Shown here in pieces: positions 16,601 through 26,548 of a DNA stretch of 64,000 bases; positions within the stretch are counted from its first letter, which is position 1; every line of letters starts with the position of its first letter. The position numbers and the translations under genes were made by a program. The stretch covers positions 95,533-159,532 of the forward strand of contig CAZIKF010000005.1 in assembly GCA_964539825.1 (NCBI GenBank). Reading direction: 5' to 3'. A model generated the notes under the pieces. That model was given only the letters and a program-made list of their open reading frames with translations. It was not told the DNA's origin and made no database searches. The DNA comes from CAZIKF01 sp964539825 (GTDB lineage: Bacteria; Muiribacteriota; UBA6191).

Positions 16601-19600
16601 ATCGTGCCCTGGGACAGCTTTTCCTCAAAGAAACAAACTTTGAAGCCGCCAGTGACTATTTAGAAAAGGCCAGTCAACTCAGTCCGGATGATACCGTTTT
16701 ACATATTACCCTTGGTAATTGCTTCAATGAATTGGATCAGTTAAACGATGCCATTGAGCAGTACAACATTGCCCTTCAACTGGAACCTCAGAACGCTCAG
16801 ATTTTTTACGCACTCGGACTGACCCACAAAAAGGAAGGAAATCTAGACGCCTCCATTCAGAAGCTCCGTCGAAGTATTGAACTTGATCCGTCTGTACCTG
16901 AGGTGTATTTCGAACTTGGAAAAATCTTCATAAACAAAGGCAGACTTGATCTGGCTATAGATAATTTTCAGACCGCCGTAGCTTATCAACCTGGGAATTG
17001 TATTTTTCGCTATCATCTTGGCCGTGCATATGTCAGCCAGGGCTCAATGGCTGACGCTGTTGACGAATTCAAGGAAGCGATTATTCTCGATCCCACTCAT
17101 GTGGATTCCATCATGGAGCTTGGTCACTATTACACAACGATAGATCTTTACGACCAGGCTATCGAGCGCTATAAGCGGGCCACTGAACTAAGTCCAAGCC
17201 ACCCCGAAGCGAATCTTCAACTTGGGAAATTATATTTGAAAACTGGCCAATACGCTGACGCAAACCGTCAATTCAAGATTTGCCTCCCCCTTCTCCCTGA
17301 ATCCGGTGAACTCCTTTTCCAGTTGGGATTAACCTTTTTCAAAACAAATCAGCTTGAGTCTGCTTTAGATTATTTTAGGAAATCTACTACTCTTGATAGC
17401 GACCTACCTGAAGCTCAGTACTATAGCGCCCGGGTTTATGCGTTGAAGGACCAAATTCCGGTTGCGATCCAAAGCATGAAAGAAGCATTAACTCTCGATG
17501 AAGATAATCCTGAATTCCACCGTTTTCTCGCTGAGTGCTTTGAGCGGCACAATGATACCAACGAGTCCATCGAACACTATGAAAAGGCCCTCAATCTAAA
17601 TCCCAACTTATTGGACATAATTTATCGACTTGGTAATAAGTACAAGCTGGTCAATAATCACGTTGCGATCATTCGTCTATACGAGAAGGCGATTAAACAA
17701 ACCCCGACTAATGCGCTGTACTACTTTGAACTTGGTGAGGCATATCGTAGAGAAAACAGGCTGGACAAGGCCATAAAATCCTACGAGAGAGCCCTCAGAC
17801 TCAACTCGGAATTCATTGAAGCCATCTACTCCCTGGGGGGAATTTTTGAGACACGCGACCAGTTTACCCGTTTAATCTCCCTATATGAAGAAGCGATCAA
17901 ATCCTACCCAACCAACGTTCGAGCACATTTTGAACTGGGTAAATCTTATGCTCGCAAAGAACAGTACAAAAAGGCCATTAAGACCTTTCGCAAAGTGATT
18001 CAACTTGATTCTCAGCACAAGCAAGTCTTCGTGGAACTTGGAGACATTTTGATGTCCACTGAGAACCTTGACCAAGCTCAAAAGGCCTTTGAGAGAGCCT
18101 GTGAGTTAACTCCGGAATCTGCTGAGGCACATTATAAACTGGCACGGGTTTATGAGGCTAAAGGATATTCTGAGGATTCTACAAAAGAGTACAATCTTGC
18201 CAAGGACCTACAAGGATCTAATGCGGAGATTTATTTCAAACTTGGTATGAGTGCATTTCAAAAGGCAAGCTATCATCAAGCGCTTGCTGAGTTCGAAAAA
18301 GCCCTGGAAATAGACCCCAATGATCCACAGGTTTATTACCAGATTGGACTTTCTCAATTGTATATAGGAGCGTTTCCCCAGGCTATTGATCATTTTCAGA
18401 AGGCTGAAAGTCTAAAGCCGGACTCGGAAGAATATTCATACTACCTGGCCAGAGCTCATTTTAAGAACCGGGAATATGCCACGACACTAAAGATCCTAAA
18501 GAAGCTAAGTGACAGCCCTCGCTGGACCCGCGAAAGTTCTATTCTCGTAGGAGACACCTACGTGGAAATCGGGGAGCATCAAAATGCTATTGAAGCATTT
18601 CAGAATGCACTAAATCTTGATGAAAATGACCTGGAGGTTCTGGAAAAACTCTCCTCCGTCTTCCAGGTACAGGAGCGCTGGGAAGATGCGTTGGAGGCTT
18701 ACCGAAGACTCCTTAAGCGCCAACCCGAGAATACTGAACTCTACGTTCTCGTAGGTGACCTGGCAACAAAGATCTTTAGCTATGATACCGCTATCGAACA
18801 TTATCAAGCCGCCCATCGGAGAGAATCCGACAACCTTGCCTATGCCATGAAGCTGGCAGATGTCTATTTTCGCGTAGAACATTTTGAACAATGCAAGAAC
18901 ATTTATGAGGAACTGGTACAGAGCTATCCCCATAATGTCGAAGTTCGAATCCGCCTGGGTGAATCCTATAAGGCTCTGGAACTGGAATTTGAGGCCATTA
19001 CTCAATTTAGAGAAGCCTACAAAATCTCCCCGAATAATCTCGAAGTTCTCCTGGTTCTTGGTACTGATTACTACAAAAAGGGAATCATTGATAAAGCCCT
19101 CGATCATTTCGAGAGTATTTTGCAGCAAGTACCACAGCATGTGGAAACCCTGCGTAAAGTAGGAACTATCTACCAGGAAAAAAATCTTTACGACCAGGCT
19201 ATCGGATATTTCTCGCGAGTGCTGGAAGTAGAGGGGACCGACCGAGAAGCCCTCGAACGCCTCCAGGATATTTATGGAAGATTGGAGAATCACACCGACC
19301 AAATCTCCATGCTGCTTCGCCTGGAACAGCTTGAATCTGGTAGTGAAAATTATCTCCTGGCAATAGCGGATTGCTATTTCAAATTGATGAATTATGGCAG
19401 AACAGAAGAGTACGCCCTAAAGGTCCTTGACCTAAAGGAGTCCCAGCAGACCGCTCTCAACTTACTTTGTCTTGTGTATATGAAGCAGGAAAACTACCGG
19501 TCTGCCATCCTTTACCTGGAAAGAAATCTCAAGCAGAATCCTGAGCGAATTGATCTCTACCTGGATCTTTTTAAGGCAAACTTTGAAAGAAACGAAAAGG

Positions 19601-22600
19601 AAAAGGCCGGAAAATATATTGTCCAAGCACTCTCTATGGAAGCAGAAAATTTAGAAGTGCTCCAGACCGCCCTCTATTATTACCGCGAAATCGGAAATCT
19701 CTCCAAACAAACTGAAATCTGCGATCGGTTACTCTCCCTCAAGCCGGATGATTATGCATTTAAGAGGCAGATGGGCAAGCTGCTCATGGAACAAAAGATG
19801 TATAAGGAGGCTAGCGATCTTATCAGGGATTTACTTAGCCACACTCCCAATGATCCTGAGTTACTGGTCTCCCAGGCCAAAATCTATACTCTTCAAGGCC
19901 TTCCCTCAAAGGCTGTAATTCAGTTACAACAGGTTCTTTCCTCCGACCCCAACAATTCGATGGCGCACTTTGAGCTTGGCAGAACCTTCCATGCTCAAAA
20001 AGAGTGGAATAAAGCTGTCGTGGAGTTTAAAAAGGCAGTAAATCTAGGTATCGATGATCCAGCGGCATTTGTGGAGTTGGGAGAAATTTACGCCGCCAAA
20101 GGCTTCTTTGAATACGCACTTGAAGTCTATCAAAAGGCTGCCGTACTTGATAAAGACAATATTCGCAATCATATGGAGATTGCTGAAATTTATTTCAAGC
20201 TAAATATGCCTGAGAAAGCTCTTTATGAGTATGAGTCTCTGCTTGAAAAACAGCCCTCAAACATCCATTTGAATCTGCGTCTTGCCCAGGTCTACCAGGC
20301 TAACCAAATGTTCAAAGAATCCATTGGATTACTTGAACATCTCTTTGAGGAAAACCAGGAGAATACAGAAATTCTCTATGAACTGGGAAAAACTCATCTC
20401 TATATGAATGAGAAAGAACAGGCACGGGAATATTTTGAGAGAACCATAGAGCTGGAACCTTCACATATGCGCTCCCAGGTTGAGCTCTCAGTGCTAGACT
20501 CCAAAAAAGATCCTCAGGCCGCAATTCAAACACTCAAGAAGATGATCCAGCAGTCTCCAGCCGAAGACTCTTTCGTTTATCTCTCACGAGTTTATATTGA
20601 AAATAATATGATTGATCAGGCTGTCGCTGATTTTAAGGTTCTCACAAAGACTCATCCAGATAGCGCTCCCACATTTTCTGAGCTAGGTAAGCTTTACACC
20701 ATCCTATCCAAAGCATTCAACAACGATGAGAAGATGCGTCAGAGCGGGCTGGACGCTTTGAATAAAGCCGTCTCCCTGGATGAGAATTACTCCCTGGCAT
20801 ATTTTTATCTTGGTGAGAGCTATTACCTTGCCGACAACCTGGATGCTTCCCTGGTCCATTTGAAAAAGGCTTATCAACTGGATCCGCAAAATTTAGAGAT
20901 TAAAGAATTTCTTAATTCAGTTGAGAATCAAAAGATCGATATTGAAATCCGCTCCAAGCTCGAAGAAGCCAAGACATACCTGGGAAGAGGAATGGATCAG
21001 AATGCTATCATCGAGTATGAGGCTATTTTGGAACTCTCCCCATTTCATGACGAGGCAAATTTTGATCTGGCATCCATCTACCTAAAGCAAGAGAACCTTG
21101 AACTTGCCCGCAAACATCTCCAGAATTCGGTAGAAAAGAGCCCGGACTACTTGCAGGCTTACTATGAATTAGCCCGAGTTCATAGAATGGAATCTAATCT
21201 CAATCAGGCTGAACTGGAACTTAACAAGGTATTAATTCGAAGGCCTGATGACTTTGAAGCCAATCTCTTGATGGGAGTCATTTTGAGTGAAGCTGGAGAA
21301 ATTTCCGAGTCCGCCATTTACCTTCAAAAATCTATTGAAATTAATCCCTCCTCGGCTAAGCCCTATTTCGAAATGGGCAAGATGTTCTTAACCATCGGAG
21401 AAATTGATCAAACCAAGTATTTTTACGAGAAATGCTACAAGATGGATTCCAGCATCCAGGAAGTAAGTGATTTCTTTGTCCAGCTTGATCAAAAGGAAAC
21501 TCAAGCCAGGCTAGATCGCTTACTCACCCACGCAAAAGAGGCTGAGGAACGTGGTGATTCTTTAGGTGCCAAAACTTTTTACGAAGATATACTTGGTATC
21601 CAGCCCAGCCAGTTTTACGCAAGATATCGGTCCGGGGAAATCAATGAGGAACTGGGTAAACTTGGAGAAGCGGCATTCGACTATCAACAGGCTTATGTTC
21701 AGTATGAAGATCAGAAAGCTAAGTTCCCGGCTTTACCGGTGAAACTTGGAAGAGTCCTTGCCAATCTTCACCGACCCGCGGAAGCAATTCCAGTCCTGCG
21801 TCATGCCTTGGAGATTGAACCTGGCAATGAAGACCTCCACTTTACCTTGATAGAGCAATATAAGGATCATTTCTCGCAAACTGGGGAGGGGGAGTTTGAT
21901 GGAGTTGCTGCTGACATGGTGATTTCTGAATACCAGAAAAAGGCTAAAGATAATCCCAATTCCCATGTTGGCTGGATTTCTCTCGGATTCTGTTACAGGG
22001 TCAATTTGACAGGTGCCGCCGAATTGGAACCAGTCCATGAAGCGGGAATTGAAGCCTACCAAAAAGCCCATTCACTTGAGCCTCAAAATGAACACGCCCT
22101 TTATCAGCTAGGACTTCTGCATCATTTTACTGGAAAAATCGCGCGGGCTAAGGAGTTTCTGAAAACACTGATCGACCTCAACCACAAGTACCTCAAGGCT
22201 TACGAGCGCCTGGCACGTATTTACTCGGATAGTAAGGAATTTCAAGAAGGTATTGATTGCCTGCGCAAGCTGATCCGTCTTGATCCAGATAATGGGGAAC
22301 ATCGAATCGCCTTGTGTGATTTCCTTAAAGAGGTTGCAGAGGCTGATCCTGAAAAGGAAAAGCTATTTGCCCAGTATAAGCGCGAATATACTCATGCCGT
22401 TGAGGAAAACCCCGATAACTTCATGGCCCACTTTGATCATGGGTATGCCTTGCTCACACTCAACTCCAGCCTATCCCTTGGTGAACATGAGTCCAGCATG
22501 GCTATCAGTGAATTCAAAAATGCGATCTCAAAAGAACCAGGAAATCCCTGGGGCTACTGGGGACTCAAGCGAGTCTACAACAAAGAATCCATCGCCGGAA

Positions 22601-22941
22601 AACCACGCTATCAGGAGGCCATTGACATTGCCAAGAAGGCCCTTGATCAGGCTCCAAACTTGGCCCGCTCTTATCTCGAACTAGCTAACGCACTCAATGA
22701 AGACTACGAAACTAACCGTAAAGGCGAAGCTCTTGATAACTATAAGAAGGCCGCGATTCTTGATCCTGACTCCATTGAAACTTTCTTTAAACTGGCCTCA
22801 ATCTGCAGGATTCGAAACCAGTTTGATGAAGCCGTGCGCTATTACCAGATGGTGATAGAACTAGATCCCACTACAGGCTATGCAAAAGATGCGCGGCGGT
22901 CCCTCATCCACATCGAGAAGTCTCGGGCCGACATCGGCTAG
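13666..22941 (+). CDS. Giant tetratricopeptide-repeat protein, 3091 aa
   Basis: Almost the entire protein is built of 34-residue TPR units (for example AYYELGRVHRMESNLNQAELEL-like cycles with the W/L-G-Y-A-F-A-P pattern, ending LDP or LxP). At 34 residues per unit it would hold roughly 80 to 90 repeats. There is no signal peptide, membrane segment or catalytic domain, so it should be a cytoplasmic scaffold or superhelix that binds protein partners. The N-terminus is a short helical lead (MNDDVLREIREHLARIEQLS). It has its own promoter, diverges from the lipoprotein operon and is followed by rimO after 167 bases. The reading frame is intact over 9.3 kb, indicating selection. The partner is unknown. 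Confidence 0.9.
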   Translation: MNDDVLREIREHLARIEQLSAHYIDRVQQNISEQETRQLEDALTQLPKQERLERADLYFNRAEQLFYQGDLHKAKAEFRKVVLADPDHKQAILNLANLSSLAREFDEAILGLKHCLKIDPEYGFAQQWILLQYRFMYANHASGMEMLQRVLTRLEQRFSEDSNGPCDGYALAMGYLLFDTGEAIESRISRAKKIILKEIEDKPSNPFLRWALKYACLHPAAGVPSKKDLKNAIEACEIAVEAGSFLDQAYFELAESLEIQAGFHAPKKSISQAQEFYEKSLEVNSSHIDSLIRLATIQEGQFQYYDALNYLQRAVEHDPFHTYALSKLGRLYRQTRFYDKALSVLNRFLEIAGTFGCNPYLNILSSAEEGYLDLLDIRQELALTFEASHKIEDALSQYKIILKEKPDIIQAGEKYIDLYFWKYRNAENAEHEFEGLIKHYKEVCFFDPGNAVLSYLLGYAYYRFHEAFSYKEEVLTRAIQQFEKATRTDATLKEAYFSLKELYLETTFRQQHSDALDKAFKCTQGILERLPDNALCYYHHGEVLEAKDELEAASNHFHKAIEIDPDLTSAYSRLSRIHHRQGDYDKAIEICNEILRRLPNDAWAHHELGQVFYLKGEYKKALNELTHAIELDSGFVKSYSLMGQIFYEQSNYDKALPQYLKILDHDQRHQLALLRCGHLYNLLEQYSDSRTYLDRLLKIDPDDSRGILEYGHTFFHEEKLDEAISKYRRVLALDPKNLLARYNLSRIFSKQEKLEDQENELRDLIQLSPQHLKGLLDLGDLYVLRDRVYEAEELYSKAREHFPDSLDVLFRLARVYDSQAMLEKMNDILYQILELDPQNYQATYLLARGYEQRKFFEKAYQHYQNAHKMNPKDIEILFSLGNLDFQQNQLQQAEEYFKKVLKGDFHHVPSLKRLGQTKYQTHEYKDSITFFKRASEKDPNDFETHYLMGRCYFELGLLDKAKDTFYTALDLAPNHLESNRALGQLFLKETNFEAASDYLEKASQLSPDDTVLHITLGNCFNELDQLNDAIEQYNIALQLEPQNAQIFYALGLTHKKEGNLDASIQKLRRSIELDPSVPEVYFELGKIFINKGRLDLAIDNFQTAVAYQPGNCIFRYHLGRAYVSQGSMADAVDEFKEAIILDPTHVDSIMELGHYYTTIDLYDQAIERYKRATELSPSHPEANLQLGKLYLKTGQYADANRQFKICLPLLPESGELLFQLGLTFFKTNQLESALDYFRKSTTLDSDLPEAQYYSARVYALKDQIPVAIQSMKEALTLDEDNPEFHRFLAECFERHNDTNESIEHYEKALNLNPNLLDIIYRLGNKYKLVNNHVAIIRLYEKAIKQTPTNALYYFELGEAYRRENRLDKAIKSYERALRLNSEFIEAIYSLGGIFETRDQFTRLISLYEEAIKSYPTNVRAHFELGKSYARKEQYKKAIKTFRKVIQLDSQHKQVFVELGDILMSTENLDQAQKAFERACELTPESAEAHYKLARVYEAKGYSEDSTKEYNLAKDLQGSNAEIYFKLGMSAFQKASYHQALAEFEKALEIDPNDPQVYYQIGLSQLYIGAFPQAIDHFQKAESLKPDSEEYSYYLARAHFKNREYATTLKILKKLSDSPRWTRESSILVGDTYVEIGEHQNAIEAFQNALNLDENDLEVLEKLSSVFQVQERWEDALEAYRRLLKRQPENTELYVLVGDLATKIFSYDTAIEHYQAAHRRESDNLAYAMKLADVYFRVEHFEQCKNIYEELVQSYPHNVEVRIRLGESYKALELEFEAITQFREAYKISPNNLEVLLVLGTDYYKKGIIDKALDHFESILQQVPQHVETLRKVGTIYQEKNLYDQAIGYFSRVLEVEGTDREALERLQDIYGRLENHTDQISMLLRLEQLESGSENYLLAIADCYFKLMNYGRTEEYALKVLDLKESQQTALNLLCLVYMKQENYRSAILYLERNLKQNPERIDLYLDLFKANFERNEKEKAGKYIVQALSMEAENLEVLQTALYYYREIGNLSKQTEICDRLLSLKPDDYAFKRQMGKLLMEQKMYKEASDLIRDLLSHTPNDPELLVSQAKIYTLQGLPSKAVIQLQQVLSSDPNNSMAHFELGRTFHAQKEWNKAVVEFKKAVNLGIDDPAAFVELGEIYAAKGFFEYALEVYQKAAVLDKDNIRNHMEIAEIYFKLNMPEKALYEYESLLEKQPSNIHLNLRLAQVYQANQMFKESIGLLEHLFEENQENTEILYELGKTHLYMNEKEQAREYFERTIELEPSHMRSQVELSVLDSKKDPQAAIQTLKKMIQQSPAEDSFVYLSRVYIENNMIDQAVADFKVLTKTHPDSAPTFSELGKLYTILSKAFNNDEKMRQSGLDALNKAVSLDENYSLAYFYLGESYYLADNLDASLVHLKKAYQLDPQNLEIKEFLNSVENQKIDIEIRSKLEEAKTYLGRGMDQNAIIEYEAILELSPFHDEANFDLASIYLKQENLELARKHLQNSVEKSPDYLQAYYELARVHRMESNLNQAELELNKVLIRRPDDFEANLLMGVILSEAGEISESAIYLQKSIEINPSSAKPYFEMGKMFLTIGEIDQTKYFYEKCYKMDSSIQEVSDFFVQLDQKETQARLDRLLTHAKEAEERGDSLGAKTFYEDILGIQPSQFYARYRSGEINEELGKLGEAAFDYQQAYVQYEDQKAKFPALPVKLGRVLANLHRPAEAIPVLRHALEIEPGNEDLHFTLIEQYKDHFSQTGEGEFDGVAADMVISEYQKKAKDNPNSHVGWISLGFCYRVNLTGAAELEPVHEAGIEAYQKAHSLEPQNEHALYQLGLLHHFTGKIARAKEFLKTLIDLNHKYLKAYERLARIYSDSKEFQEGIDCLRKLIRLDPDNGEHRIALCDFLKEVAEADPEKEKLFAQYKREYTHAVEENPDNFMAHFDHGYALLTLNSSLSLGEHESSMAISEFKNAISKEPGNPWGYWGLKRVYNKESIAGKPRYQEAIDIAKKALDQAPNLARSYLELANALNEDYETNRKGEALDNYKKAAILDPDSIETFFKLASICRIRNQFDEAVRYYQMVIELDPTTGYAKDARRSLIHIEKSRADIG

Positions 22942-23070
22942 AGTTCTTATTTTGCCCCAATTTCCCGCAACAAAGTCATACAAAAACATTCATCAATAGT
23001 CCAAAAACATCGATAGATTCTTAAAGAGACTCTAAAGTTGATGTAGATGGGGTCCGGATCGGTGTTTTTG

Positions 23071-23099
23071 CTGTCAAATTCTCTCAATCCCCTTAAAAT
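23071..23099 (+). promoter_or_regulatory. Candidate rimO promoter (near-leaderless)
   Basis: CTGTCA (23071-23076) and TAAAAT (23094-23099) are separated by 17 bases. The predicted start lies only a few bases before the ATG at 23109, and no ribosome-binding site is present in between. The rest of the 167-base gap after the TPR gene shows no clear terminator. Confidence 0.45.
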
Positions 23100-23108
23100 A
23101 ACGGCTCC

Positions 23109-24407
23109 ATGACCCAAAACAAGATCTTTTTATCTCACCTTGGATGCGCCAAAAATATGGTGGATTCAGAAATCTTTTTATCCCATTTTCTTCGTCTTGG
23201 ATTTGAGGAGACTGAGGAATCTGACGAAGCTGACCTTGTCTTGATCAATACTTGTGGATTTATACAGTCTGCCAAAGAGCAATCCATCGACACGATCCTT
23301 GAGCACATCAAAAGAAAGGAAGTTCGTGTAGTTGTCGCTGGATGCCTCTATCAAAGATATAAGTCACTCAGCACTCAGATACCCGAAGTAGACGGCTGGC
23401 TAAAGAATAACCAATGGGAGGAAGTCAAATCCCTGGTCGAAGGTCTTGGATTCCAGGGGAAACCAGTCGAAACACCTTTTGATCCCTATTCCCGAGTCCT
23501 TTATGAAAAGGGCCCCCACGCCTATCTACGGATCTCTGAGGGCTGCAATAAAACCTGTACCTTTTGCGCTATTCCTAAGTTCAAGGGAAAAATGTCATCA
23601 AGGACCATAGAATCTCTCGTGGAAGAATCCACCAATCTAATCAAGAAAGGTATACGCGAAATTAACGTTGTATCCCAGGATACCTGTAACTATGGGGTGG
23701 ATCTCTATGGCTCAGCAGCTGGCGGAAGGCATCTAATGAGACTGCTCAAAGAGCTGGAGAAACTTGATGTGGCCAGAATTCGCCTACTCTATCTCTACCC
23801 TCTTTGGCTCTCAGAAGAATTTTATGAGTATATGGCCGCCTCAGATAAAATTTGTAATTACATAGATATGCCTTTACAGCACTCTAACCGCGAGGTTTTG
23901 AGAGCCATGAAGCGTCCGGGTGATACAGGGAGGTACCTCAAGGAACTACAGAAGATACGCTCTATCATTCCCGATGTGAGCCTACGCTCCACTTTCCTGG
24001 TGGGATTTCCGGGGGAAACTGAAGAACAATTCCAAGAGCTTGTCTCCTTCGTGAGAAATGCGGGACTGGAATGGATGGGGGCATTTACTTACTCGAAAGA
24101 AGAGGGAACCACCGCGTTCGAACTGAGCACAAGAGTTCACCATAAGACCAGGGAGCGAAGAAAAAGAGAATTGATTCAGGCCTATGAAGAAACCAGGTAT
24201 AAGCAGCCATCCCGTGTAGGAAAGAGTGAATTGGTTCTCATGGAAGAAAAAATCGATGGGACCTGGATTGGCAGAACCCAACATCAAGCTCCCGAGGTGG
24301 ATGGAGTCACTTACGTATCTCTTCAGAGTGCCCAGCCTGGAGATTACATACCAGTGACAATTAAAGCTGAGGAAGGTTTTGATCTTCTGGCAAAGGCATA
24401 CCAATAG
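23109..24407 (+). CDS. rimO: Ribosomal protein S12 methylthiotransferase RimO
   Basis: The 432-residue radical SAM enzyme has the UPF0004 cluster cysteines Cys13 (LGCAKNMVDSE), Cys49 and Cys79. The radical SAM motif is Cys146-x3-Cys150-x2-Cys153 (GCNKTCTFC), and the C-terminus is a TRAM-like domain. LGCAKN.VDSE and the IPKF(K/R)GK.SSR block are typical of RimO, which adds a methylthio group to an aspartate of S12; MiaB differs here. The start ATG lacks a ribosome-binding site and sits just downstream of a promoter-like sequence. It heads a same-strand run of two unknown genes and two HTH proteins. Confidence 0.93.
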   Translation: MTQNKIFLSHLGCAKNMVDSEIFLSHFLRLGFEETEESDEADLVLINTCGFIQSAKEQSIDTILEHIKRKEVRVVVAGCLYQRYKSLSTQIPEVDGWLKNNQWEEVKSLVEGLGFQGKPVETPFDPYSRVLYEKGPHAYLRISEGCNKTCTFCAIPKFKGKMSSRTIESLVEESTNLIKKGIREINVVSQDTCNYGVDLYGSAAGGRHLMRLLKELEKLDVARIRLLYLYPLWLSEEFYEYMAASDKICNYIDMPLQHSNREVLRAMKRPGDTGRYLKELQKIRSIIPDVSLRSTFLVGFPGETEEQFQELVSFVRNAGLEWMGAFTYSKEEGTTAFELSTRVHHKTRERRKRELIQAYEETRYKQPSRVGKSELVLMEEKIDGTWIGRTQHQAPEVDGVTYVSLQSAQPGDYIPVTIKAEEGFDLLAKAYQ

Positions 24408-24415
24408 GAGTGCGG

Positions 24416-26548
24416 ATGGGTTCAGAATCCTGTGAGCAAGTTACCGTTGAAATTGATGCGATAGACCATCTCCTCGAAGATGCCTTTTGCTTCATACAGG
24501 TAATGTTTATGGATCCCTGGAATTATGGATATGCGGTAGATTCTCTCAGACTGACTCACTGGATCCTTTCACTGGATAACCTCCTCGCCATAGAGCTTCC
24601 AGAGGAGTTTTTGGAAATTGAAACACTACTCGCCAAAGAACGCTCCTTTCGTAACATTTCGCGAACAATTGCCAATAGCAGAACTCTCCAAGAACAATCC
24701 CTCTCCCTGCTTCTTTTGCTTCTTTCCCAGGTAGACCCCTCCAATATCACGCAAAGGGAAGGCTTAGAAAATTTACAAAATTTCGCCTATTCGAAACTTC
24801 TCTTCGGCCCCTGGTTTCAAAACTCCACTCCACAATCCTCAATTCCAGTCAATGCAGTTCTAAGAATGCGTCTGTTTAACCCGATCCACCTATTTCGCTG
24901 GAAACTCGGCATGGAATTTCACGCCACAGAGAGATCCATTAAAGTCGGCTCTCAATGGGTTCCTGATCTTCAAGCGATATGTGAGCTCAATGATCTGATA
25001 CGGATGGAGAGTCTCCCCCTTCGTTGCGGCTATCAACCGGTAACCCATCTCATACCCCTGGGCTCTCAAACCCTGAGACCTATTGATTCACTCCATGACT
25101 TTTATGAGGTCCTGGTAAATCCCGCTCGTACTTTCCGGTCTCCCGCGCCCTTTCATCCCAGTGTGATCCGCTGTGTACAATCTATACTGGGTCTTGATCT
25201 AGCTAAAATAAGCGCTGAACAATCCAAGTTCACGCGGCTCATGGAACACTTGAATGAGTCTAGCTCCTATATTGGGCGAAAACACCTCTACGCGGACCCC
25301 TTGATGCTGGGACATCCCTTTCTTCCAGGGCAGATCACAACCTTTGATGAACCAGTCTTTCTCAACTCCAGTTTTCGATCCCGTTCTGGAAGTTCCACAA
25401 AGCTGCAGCCATGGGAAAGTCTTTTCCGAGGATTGGCAAATCTCCCCAGCCTACTCAATAAGTTAGGTCCGGATGAAATCTACGGCCTATACCAAGAAAT
25501 CCGCTTGACTTCAAAAGATAAGCTGGTATCTCTTTCACAACAGTTAAATACAAGTATTACCCAAGAGAACTTAAGTCCAGAAAATCCTAGAATTTCCAAA
25601 GTAAAGGTCCAACCCATGTCTATTCGCCGCAAAGCCGAATTGATGCGTAAAAAGCGCGAGACAAATATTCGCTATAACTATCCCCTGAGTTCCCCTCTGA
25701 ACTCTTTTGATGAATCAAACAAAGATTACGAAGAGGAGCCATTTCTAACCAATGAGCTCCTTCTCTCAATCTTCGACTCTGAAGAGTGGATGAACAATCC
25801 ATCCGGATTTTTTTTATTAGCAAAAAGACTCATCATGGCTGCTGATAAGGAGCAAAAATCCTCTCTGCCGGATCTTGAAAATCTTGAAAAACTCTTCCAA
25901 GAAGCCGCCGACTCCAAATCCGATAAACCCATTGAAGATGTCCTGAAATCCTGTATGACCATCTCTGAAAATCTTGATGAGGACAAACTCAAGAAACTGG
26001 TAGCAGTCTCAAAGGACCTTCCGGTTATCCACCAGGTATTCAGCAATGAATTCTATTCCTCCGAGGCCAGAAGACTCATTCGCGAACAGAAGTGGGATCT
26101 CCTACCAAAAAAGGAGAGGGCTGAACTAGGTACCCAGGCAAGGAAGAAACATGTCCAGAAACTTGCCGCAGTTAAATTAGATCAATTTTTGAAGAAAGAT
26201 TTAATGTCGCCAAACGAAATAAAAACGCTTAGCAAACTAACCGTTGATCTACTGGAACAGCTTATCCACTTTCTGCAGAATCAAAGTGAATCACACCCTG
26301 TAATAAAAACGTTAAAATCTGATCTTTCAAAGATCCATTCTAGACATGAAGATCGATTAAAACGTAGAGTAGAAGGTATGGATTCAGACTTTGTTTTGGA
26401 ATGCCAGATTTGGCTCCAATCCCTATGCACATACCTTCACGCCAAGAATTCAGAATCCTATTTTAGTGTAATGCAAAACATTGAGGATCTATTTCAAACG
26501 GTCTGGAAAAAGGTCGAACAAAACCTACTGACCGACCTGGTAGTATGA
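24416..26548 (+). CDS. Large protein of unknown function, 710 aa
   Basis: I do not recognise this protein. It is mostly helical and cytoplasmic, without a signal peptide. The first part (residues 1-130) is leucine-rich, the middle is proline- and aromatic-rich, and the C-terminal third is strongly charged (MSIRRKAELMRKKRE, KAERAEL-type helices) and probably coiled. The ATG at 24416 has AGGAG five bases upstream and is preferred to the GTG at 24410. It follows rimO by 8 bases and overlaps the next gene by 4 (ATGA), so the genes are likely co-translated. No catalytic motif stands out. Confidence 0.75.
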   Translation: MGSESCEQVTVEIDAIDHLLEDAFCFIQVMFMDPWNYGYAVDSLRLTHWILSLDNLLAIELPEEFLEIETLLAKERSFRNISRTIANSRTLQEQSLSLLLLLLSQVDPSNITQREGLENLQNFAYSKLLFGPWFQNSTPQSSIPVNAVLRMRLFNPIHLFRWKLGMEFHATERSIKVGSQWVPDLQAICELNDLIRMESLPLRCGYQPVTHLIPLGSQTLRPIDSLHDFYEVLVNPARTFRSPAPFHPSVIRCVQSILGLDLAKISAEQSKFTRLMEHLNESSSYIGRKHLYADPLMLGHPFLPGQITTFDEPVFLNSSFRSRSGSSTKLQPWESLFRGLANLPSLLNKLGPDEIYGLYQEIRLTSKDKLVSLSQQLNTSITQENLSPENPRISKVKVQPMSIRRKAELMRKKRETNIRYNYPLSSPLNSFDESNKDYEEEPFLTNELLLSIFDSEEWMNNPSGFFLLAKRLIMAADKEQKSSLPDLENLEKLFQEAADSKSDKPIEDVLKSCMTISENLDEDKLKKLVAVSKDLPVIHQVFSNEFYSSEARRLIREQKWDLLPKKERAELGTQARKKHVQKLAAVKLDQFLKKDLMSPNEIKTLSKLTVDLLEQLIHFLQNQSESHPVIKTLKSDLSKIHSRHEDRLKRRVEGMDSDFVLECQIWLQSLCTYLHAKNSESYFSVMQNIEDLFQTVWKKVEQNLLTDLVV

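Noticed and set aside
22942..23108. tRNA or small RNA between the TPR gene and rimO
   Set aside because: No cloverleaf or stable long stem was found, only a candidate promoter.
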